This document shows positions 57,993-64,000 of a stretch of 64,000 bases of DNA, one piece after another. Each line of letters begins with the position of its first letter. Position 1 is the first letter of the stretch. The notes under the pieces were generated by a model that worked only from the letters and a program-made list of their open reading frames with translations, searched no databases and was not told the DNA's origin. The translations under genes were made by a program, and so were the position numbers. The stretch is from assembly GCA_020881915.1 (NCBI GenBank), contig JAJFPB010000003.1, forward strand, positions 4,836,001 through 4,900,000, written 5' to 3'. Source of the stretch: Paramyrothecium sp. XJ0827 (taxonomy: Eukaryota; Ascomycota; Sordariomycetes; Hypocreales; Stachybotryaceae).

Positions 57993-58898
57993 TCAGTTGA
58001 TTGTGTAACCTCCATCGACCACTAAAGCATGTCCCTGAACGAAGGATGCCTGATTTGAGCAAAGAAACAAGACAGCGTCGGCTACTTCATCCGGCGTACC
58101 CATTCTTGCCATTGGTGCTATTTCGACCGCTGGACGTAATCTTTCCTCAACTTCCTTGGAGCCTGTAGTCATTGGGGTCGCTATGACTCCTGGACACACA
58201 CAATTGACACGGATGAGATCGGACGAGTAGTCGATAGCATCGGCCTTTGTCATGTTGATGATGGCTGCTTTGGAGGCACAGTATGGTGCTGTGAATGGTT
58301 AATGAGTGGGTATCCGAGGCACTTGACTGGGCGTTTGTGACAAACCTGCTTTTGGTCTAGCTACGATGCCCAATTGACTCGCAATATTCACAACACTCCC
58401 TCGTTGTTTTGGGTGATCGGGCAAGAGGTCCTGCTGGACCATCTGAGCCAGCGCAGCGCGTGACATCAGCCATGTGCCTTTATAGTTGACATTATTGATT
58501 CGATCGAAATCCTCTATTGACGTGTCGTGGGATCTTTGTGCATTGCCCAGAATACCAGCGCAGTGTACTGAGTAATCGATGCGCGAGAAAGCTCTGGTGA
58601 TGTCTTGGACGAAACTTGTCGCGAATGTGGGATCGGAAATATCGCCAACCGAGGACAACACTTTGGCCCCAGAATTGATTTTGATGATCTCGCGACGGGT
58701 CTCGGCAAGCGTCTTCTCGTTATGGTCCGTGATCGCGATTCGCGAGCAGCCAGCTACAGCGAAAGCCCTCGCCACGGCAGCACCGATGCCTGTATCCTAC
58801 TGTCAGCTCACGCCAAGTCGTTCGCGGAAGTCAGCCATACCTGTGCCCCCTGCGCCTGTGATAAGTGCTACACCACGGAACTGGTTCAAAAACGCCAT
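57993..58898 (-). CDS. Short-chain dehydrogenase/reductase
   Basis: Exons 58841-58898, 58346-58789, 57993-58288 (introns 51 and 57 bp); 265 residues, the usual classical SDR length. The cofactor motif TGAGGTGIG is assembled across intron 1. CAGILGN corresponds to the NAG motif, the catalytic Ser lies in NIASQLGI, and YCASK (the Y-x3-K pair) follows intron 2. The C-terminal VVDGGYTIN is typical. Asp in AITDHN after strand 2 suggests a preference for NAD over NADP. It oxidises or reduces a hydroxy/keto group of an unknown intermediate. It is divergent from the regulator gene and shares with it a promoter carrying five TTGGRG hexamers. Confidence 0.9.
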
Positions 58899-59294
58899 GA
58901 TCAATGTCTCTGTTCCTTGCGAGTGGTCACTGGCGAGGCTCGAACCAAGTATTCGATGCCACATGCCATCCATCCTTACCCCAACCGTCGTGGGGTAATG
59001 GCCGGATAGCGCGGGCTACGGAGCCAGATAGCGTCGGAATGGAGCACTACGCTAGTAGCTGAAGGTTGGAGAAGGGAAGAGGAGAGATAACGAGATCGGC
59101 GACCGATGCTAACTGAATGAGGTGAAGTGCTTGTTGAGCCAAGACTCTCGGGCGAGTCATTTAGGAGGGTCAATCAGGAGACCTGGACACGACCGCCATC
59201 ATTTGGAGCGCCTCCAATTCAACCCCCGCCGGCTTTGTCTTCCTACTCCAAATTCTGCAGACAGCCTCCTGTGTCTGCTGCTGGAGATGGGTGA
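58899..59294. promoter_or_regulatory. Divergent SDR/regulator promoter with five TTGGRG sites
   Basis: A 396-bp space. CCCCAA at 58979-58984, TTGGAG at 59066-59071 and 59203-59208, CTCCAA at 59212-59217 and 59246-59251. The 59203-59217 pair forms an inverted arrangement TTGGAG-gcg-CTCCAA. GATAA at 59086-59090. The sites nearest the regulator start suggest autoregulation. Confidence 0.65.
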
Positions 59295-62089
59295 ATGATG
59301 GAGACTTTGGCCACTATGCAGTCGCACAATGCTCTCAGTGCCTATCCCTGCGACCACTCCACAAACCCGCCCGTCAAACGACGCAAGAGAAATGTCGGAG
59401 TCGGGGGACGAGAGTCGGGTTATGGATCGCGCATGTGCCCTCATTGCGGGAGGACATTCAAACGGACAGAACACTTAGAGCGCCATGTTCGAACTCGTGA
59501 GTCCTTGACGTCGCCACCATCAGACACATTCTCAAGCAGTTGCGTGTCGGGGAACTGACTCAGCATCACAATAGACACCAAGGAGAAGCCGTACATATGC
59601 CATTGCGGTGCGGCCTTTGCTCGCAGAGACCTGCTGGCGCGCCATCAACGTCTCCAAGCTCATGAAGACGGCCATCCACGTGCAGACTTGTCAACGAGAG
59701 AAGCGGCGGAAGCCGACCTCGCTGCCGCCGTTTCTCTGTCCGGGTTGAGCGCGGACCCATGGATCGGCCAGCAGTTCCAGCATGAGGCCGGGGCTCTGCA
59801 CGCGGAAAGTTCGGGGAGAGACAACATCCGACACGATAGTAGGCATGTTTTCTCTGATGAGCTGCTACCGTCTCAGCTCTTCAATGGAGGGGCACCTCAT
59901 TACAACGGACAAGCAATCACGTACACTGCTAGCGATACACAGTTCGCCGAGTTCGCCAATTTTCTCGACGGTGTGGGTCTACCGGCGGTATGGAGCCCGT
60001 TCTTCCAAATCCCTGAACGGGAGAATGATGTCCTTGATCCCGAGTCAACACAGACACAACGGTCGAGTGAAAGCCCATCCCCACGTCTACCAGCAAGATC
60101 AAGACCAGGAACCAGACCAGGCACTCCCTTCAGCTCGTGGTTGCCGTCTGCTCCAAACGAAAATGGGATATCCAATTGCACATCACAAAGTCGTAGGTTT
60201 TCTCTTCTTCGCCGCAGCAGTTGCTCTTTTTATTGATGGGGTCCACCTGTAGATCCAAAGGCGATAGATCCAGATGTACAACGATTCAGGGTGACGGATG
60301 AACAGAGAACAAAACTACTAAGTTCCTTGGATCCATTCTTGGATATCGTCGACTCTGGCTTCAAGCTGCCTTCGAGGCATGCGTTGACTCGCTACATAAC
60401 CTCTTGGTTCGATGGCTTCCACTCGCACATGCCTTTTATCCACGCCGGTACCTGGCAAATACTCGATCACCCGCTAGAGGTGATATTTGGCATCTCCGCG
60501 GTCGGTGCGCAGTATTGCTTTGAGCACCGAATGTCTGAGCGCCTGTTCTTCGCAGGCAAGGCGATCCTCATGGACAGGCTCGCAAGTGCGTCTGAGAACC
60601 TTGGGTCAAGGACGAGCGCTTTTCTGGCTCTCAATAACCCTAGCCCAAGGCCTAGTGCTCGCTCAGATGCGTCTCCTTGGCAGCCCATTGAGACAATCCG
60701 CGCTTTGATCGCACTAATGGGTTACGCGACGTGGGAACCGAAGGCTTCCATGGTTGGAGAGGCTTTCGCGCTTCAAGGCCTTCTTGCACATATTCTCCGC
60801 GACGTCGGCCTAGAGGAGAGTTCCAATCTACAAGAATCCGTTCCATCGACGCCGCCCCCCAACTCCGAACAACAAGTACTGCACTCTTCATGGCAGGACT
60901 GGGTAGAGCATGAATCATGTCGCAGGTCCAAACTTATTGCATTCTCGTTCCTTCACACCCATAGCGTTGCTTACAACGTCTATCCAACGCTACGAAGTAA
61001 CGAGGTCAGACTTCGACTTCCGTGCTCCACGAAGGAGTGGAAGGCCACGACAGCGAAACAGTGGAGCACAGCTACCCAGGAGGTAAAAAAGCAGCAACTT
61101 TACTTCCAGGATGCATTGTCGCTGCTCTTGCGAAACAATAATGGCTCGGCGCCGCTAGATCCGATTCCTACACCACTGGGCAATTATGTGCTCCTTCACG
61201 GTCTTTTGCAGCGAATCCACATCGTACGGGACCTCAGCCTACCAGTCATGAGTGACTCGGCCGCGCTGCCGATAGAGGAAGTAGATAAGCTCGAGTAAGT
61301 ACTGGCATGCGTGAAATGAATGTTAGCTAAGGATCTTGTGAAACTCTAGGCGCGGTCTTCGCTCCTGGACTTCTGGCTGGCAGCAAGCCGCAGAATCGAG
61401 TCTTGACCCGAATAACGAAAATGGCCCGATACCTTTTACCTCTAGCTCTCTGCTGGCCCTAGCCTACGTGCGCATCCACCTGCATCTCGGACCGTATCGC
61501 CAGCTGGAGACGCGAGATCCAAGTCGCATTGCCCAAGCCTTGAATCGTTCGCCGAGTGTCGAGCGGAGCGACGGAATCATTGCTGCCCTTCTGTATGCGG
61601 TTCATATGCTAAGCATCCCCGTGAGACTCGGTGTGGACCGGGTTGCGCGCAGTCAGGCCTTCTTCTGGAGTGTGCGGCACTCCCTGTCAAGCCTCGAATG
61701 CAGTATCCTACTTAGCAAGTGGCTGCAGAACGTGGGTGATACAATGAACGCAAAGACGTTGACTGGTAAGGCGCCCCAATTTGCGTAGGTGTATGCTGAG
61801 CCTTGATTAACACGCCGCACTGGGGACAGACAGCGAACAACGCATATTGCACTGGGTCCGCAGTATTATTGAAGAAGCATACATGGTTGTCGATTTCGAA
61901 GATGACGATGACAACCTCGACGACTTCAAGGATCCCAAAAAGCTTGGCGTCGCTGTCTTGAACACATGGGCATATTTCTTCAAAAGCAATACGCAGTGGC
62001 CATTCATCAACATTATTGGTTTAGGATTGGAGCAATACAAAAACTCGGTCATCAAGGCGTCACAACAGGGCCAGCGATCCCGAGCATAA
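59295..62089 (+). CDS. C2H2 zinc-finger / Fungal_trans transcription factor with Adr1-type fingers
   Basis: Five exons: 59295-59496, 59575-60192, 60253-61294, 61350-61765, 61830-62089 (introns 55-78 bp); 845 residues. A basic stretch (VKRRKRN, about 27-33) precedes two C2H2 fingers at about 48-68 and 76-97. Finger 1 has R-T-E-H-L-E-R and finger 2 R-R-D-L-L-A-R at the DNA-contact helix, as in yeast Adr1 (RQEHLKR and RRDLLIR). Finger 2 uses C-x-C spacing (ICHC), common in fungi. A Ser/Pro-rich linker with a Pro/Arg run (about 230-260) leads to a Fungal_trans middle region from about 275 (DPFLDIVDSGFKLPS, RYITSWFDGFHSHMPFIHAGTW). Intron 1 splits finger 1 before its last His. It probably activates the neighbouring permease, hydrolase and dehydrogenase genes and itself. 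Confidence 0.9.
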
Positions 62090-62462
62090 TCTGTGTACTA
62101 ACTTTACCCTCTAAGCTAATCGAAGTCCCTCATCCGCATATCTCCGCCAAGAAATCTCTTCGGACACGCCATGCCTCCAATTGCTCAAGCAAAGTCAACT
62201 TTGTCAACCTCCGGCTGACGCTTGCGCAGCTCATCAGCAAGAGGCTCCTGGACGGTATCAATAGCAATTTTTGGTCTAGTCTCCTCCCATCGTATCTCGT
62301 CGCGCGACGGCACCCATGGTTTTTCCATACCGGGCTTCAGATATCTTCGATAGTCCGATGGCTCGAGCATGGGGATGAAACTGCCATGAGACCATTTCAA
62401 GATAGATCCGAAATACCTTTGGATCGTCAGCACCTAAAAGAGTGTAATACTTGCGGAGGGGC
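62090..62462. other. Stretch between regulator and secreted-protein gene
   Basis: 3' flanks of two convergent genes. An 82-codon minus-strand frame (62185-62433: SDYRRYLKPGMEKPWVPS, then EIRWEETRPKIAIDTVQEPL) looks protein-like but has no upstream exon I can join in frame. It may be a relic or a 3' exon of an alternative transcript of the gene at 62463. Confidence 0.35.
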
Positions 62463-62744
62463 TTACTTGTAACCTGGCCGCTTGCAGTACGCAGTCTTGT
62501 CTCCGTCGTACTCTTCAAGACAATATTTGATAGAATCGACTTTACCCACGCCGATAACACAGCTCCAGCCAGGGGCATTGGTGCATTTCTTGCCGGTGCA
62601 TGAGGTGGAATAGGGGATCACCGTCATGCAGCAATATGTATCGTAATTTTCCGGGCACAAAGGGTATCGCTCAGCACGATCTGAAAGATCAGCGGCGGTG
62701 GCACCAGCCGCCAGGGCAACCGCGAGAAGGCCTTTGAAGTGCAT
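62463..62744 (-). CDS. Small cysteine-rich secreted protein
   Basis: A 93-residue protein with a clear signal peptide (MHFKGLLAVALAAGATA, cleavage near residue 17-18). The mature part of about 76 residues has eight cysteines at 30, 38, 39, 49, 54, 62, 75 and 87, including one adjacent pair. Spacing is C-x7-CC-x9-C-x4-C-x7-C-x12-C-x11-C. It lacks the second Cys pair of hydrophobins, so it is not one. Eight cysteines suggest four disulfides and a compact, stable fold, as in effector-type or antimicrobial secreted proteins; no specific family recognised. The stop TAA overlaps a GTAAGC that could serve as a donor, so an alternative C terminus is possible. It sits 380 bp from the divergent start of a STAND-type gene. 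Confidence 0.7.
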   Translation of the reverse strand: MHFKGLLAVALAAGATAADLSDRAERYPLCPENYDTYCCMTVIPYSTSCTGKKCTNAPGWSCVIGVGKVDSIKYCLEEYDGDKTAYCKRPGYK

Positions 62745-63124
62745 GGTATGACCTTTGTCCTAACTGCTTACAAGCGTCGAGTTCTTTGGGAATGATGTTA
62801 GACGCAGGTTTGCGGGGAACGCAAGAGTCCTTGATTCTCAAACAAGGCTTCCATGCTAGGGACTAGGATAAGCCAACCCATCATTGGGTCCTATACGAGC
62901 AGAGCCTCATATTGGCTGCGCCGCAGCTCAGCCCTTTTTTTATGGCTCAAAGCGTCACGTGTCTTCCCTGTAGATCTTGCGTGTTTGCAATCTATTGGTT
63001 CAGCCCTTCATTCAATTAGGCTCCCTTCGACATGACCAGGATCATTCGCTACATCTATGACGAGACTTATGGTGCCCGCTGTATCACCTAGATAGTATTG
63101 AGCTCTCACGTACCATATTCAGCC
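62745..63124. other. Divergent promoter region
   Basis: A 380-bp space between the secreted-protein gene (minus) and the hydrolase-STAND gene (plus). Nothing distinctive seen. Confidence 0.4.
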
Positions 63125-64000
63125 ATGCCAAACGAGCTCGGCCTTAATCTCCTGTACGAGCCTCCCCGGAACGTGACAGTAACGGCTGAGTATGTTCCCC
63201 GAATGATGTCGCGCTTCTAGCCGAAGTATTAACGGTTGATCTTGGCATAGTATAGTCTTTGTTCACGGTCTGGGAGGTGGGTATCTTGGAACTTGGGCGA
63301 GTGGCAGTGTCTGCTGGCCGAAAGACCTACTCAAAGAGGACATCCCTGGCGCGCGAATCTTTTCGGTAAGAGAGTGAAAATGCTTGATTCACTCGCCCCA
63401 ATTAGTGCCAACGCACTCAATCTCCCAAATTCTTTGACTAATTAGAAGTGAAGAAAGGCTATAGCTCAAAGGTTTTTCAGACTGCCGAGCCCGGAAGCCG
63501 GACAAGTATCGTCGGCCAAGCCGAGAGTCTCCTCAACGACCTCGCCCGGTCGCGCCGTGGTTTGAAGGTTGGAAAGATTAATTCCATCATTTAGTACACT
63601 GCTGAAATGGCTGGCTGTTTAGGATGAGCGACCGATTGTGTTTCTTTGCCACAGCTTGGGCGGCCTCGTGGTAAAACAAGTATGTGGTTGACTGTTGTAA
63701 TGCAAGAATACGAAGCTTGCTAAGCAAAGAATCAGGCGCTTCTTAGATCTTTTGAGCACTACCACAGCAAACAAACCCCAGTATCTACCCTGGGAAATGT
63801 GTTCTCAATGACGCGCGGTGTCATTTTCATGGGCACTCCTCATCGTGGAAGCTCCAAAGCCACTCTTGGCAAGATAGCCGCCAAAGTCGGGAAGATATTG
63901 GGTGCAAGCGACCACATGCTCAAGTCTCTCGAAAACGACTCGGCCCTTCTGGAGCAGCAACGGAGTTCCTTCGATTCGATCCGGCCAAACTTCCTTACTG
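63125..64000 (+). CDS. 5' part of a STAND-type gene with alpha/beta-hydrolase N terminus
   Basis: Five exons so far: 63125-63189, 63251-63365, 63454-63567, 63623-63679 and 63736 to beyond the window edge (introns 55-88 bp). The acceptor of exon 3 is the least certain. The encoded start reads MPNELGLNLLYEPP, then DIVFVHGLGG, WPKDLLKEDIPGARIFS, the nucleophile elbow FFCHSLGGLVVKQAL, and GVIFMGTPHRGSSKA. This is the DUF676/PGAP1-like alpha/beta-hydrolase domain that in filamentous fungi usually heads NACHT or NB-ARC proteins with ankyrin, TPR or WD repeats. Only about 205 residues are in view, so the downstream domains are an expectation, not seen. It could also be a stand-alone lipase-like protein. 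Confidence 0.8.

Noticed and set aside
62463..62744. Hydrophobin identity for the eight-cysteine secreted protein
   Set aside because: Hydrophobins need two adjacent Cys pairs; only one pair (38-39) is present.

Overview
This is nuclear DNA of a filamentous ascomycete, most likely a Sordariomycete; the genus cannot be fixed by eye. Evidence: genes on both strands, introns mostly 43-80 bp with GT..AG ends and CTRAY-type branch points, C-ending codon bias, and typical fungal families (NACHT-ankyrin STAND protein, Fungal_trans regulator, Ecm33-like wall protein, BBE oxidases, THI5/NMT1 with a TPP riboswitch). No tRNA, rRNA, CRISPR array or intact transposon was seen. Exon limits were placed by hand from splice signals, reading frame and remembered family sequence.

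Layout. 0-9 kb: end of an unknown gene, an F-box protein, and a DUF6606/DUF3638-type giant gene that carries a frameshift and lacks its C-terminal third. 9-11.6 kb: gene-poor. 11.6-32.6 kb: GMC oxidoreductase, DUF1304 membrane protein, Ecm33-like protein, TauD-type dioxygenase, RNase H, nitroalkane-oxidase-like flavoenzyme, UNC93-like transporter, EgtD/EasF-type methyltransferase and BCS1-like AAA ATPase. 32.8-39.4 kb: a membrane protein and a 1553-residue NACHT-ankyrin protein. 40.1-41.6 kb: THI5/NMT1 with a complete TPP aptamer in its leader. 41.6-46.9 kb: gene-poor, with a few coding-like scraps.

46.9-62.1 kb is dense in metabolism: a secreted BBE-type oxidase, a zeta-crystallin-type reductase, then an apparent six-gene unit of an AAAP amino-acid-type permease, an HpPgdA-like CE4 hydrolase, a zinc alcohol dehydrogenase, an amidase-signature hydrolase, an SDR and a C2H2/Fungal_trans regulator. 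The regulator's two fingers carry the contact residues of yeast Adr1 (R-x-E-H-L-x-R and R-x-D-L-L-x-R), whose known site is TTGGRG. That hexamer occurs 16 times in the roughly 2.2 kb of non-coding DNA of the four intergenic spaces that hold this unit's promoters, where about 2 are expected, with GATAA nitrogen-control motifs beside them. I infer a pathway-specific regulon for uptake and breakdown of an amide, imide or lactam nitrogen compound. The window ends with a small cysteine-rich secreted protein next to the 5' end of a second STAND-type gene with an alpha/beta-hydrolase N terminus.
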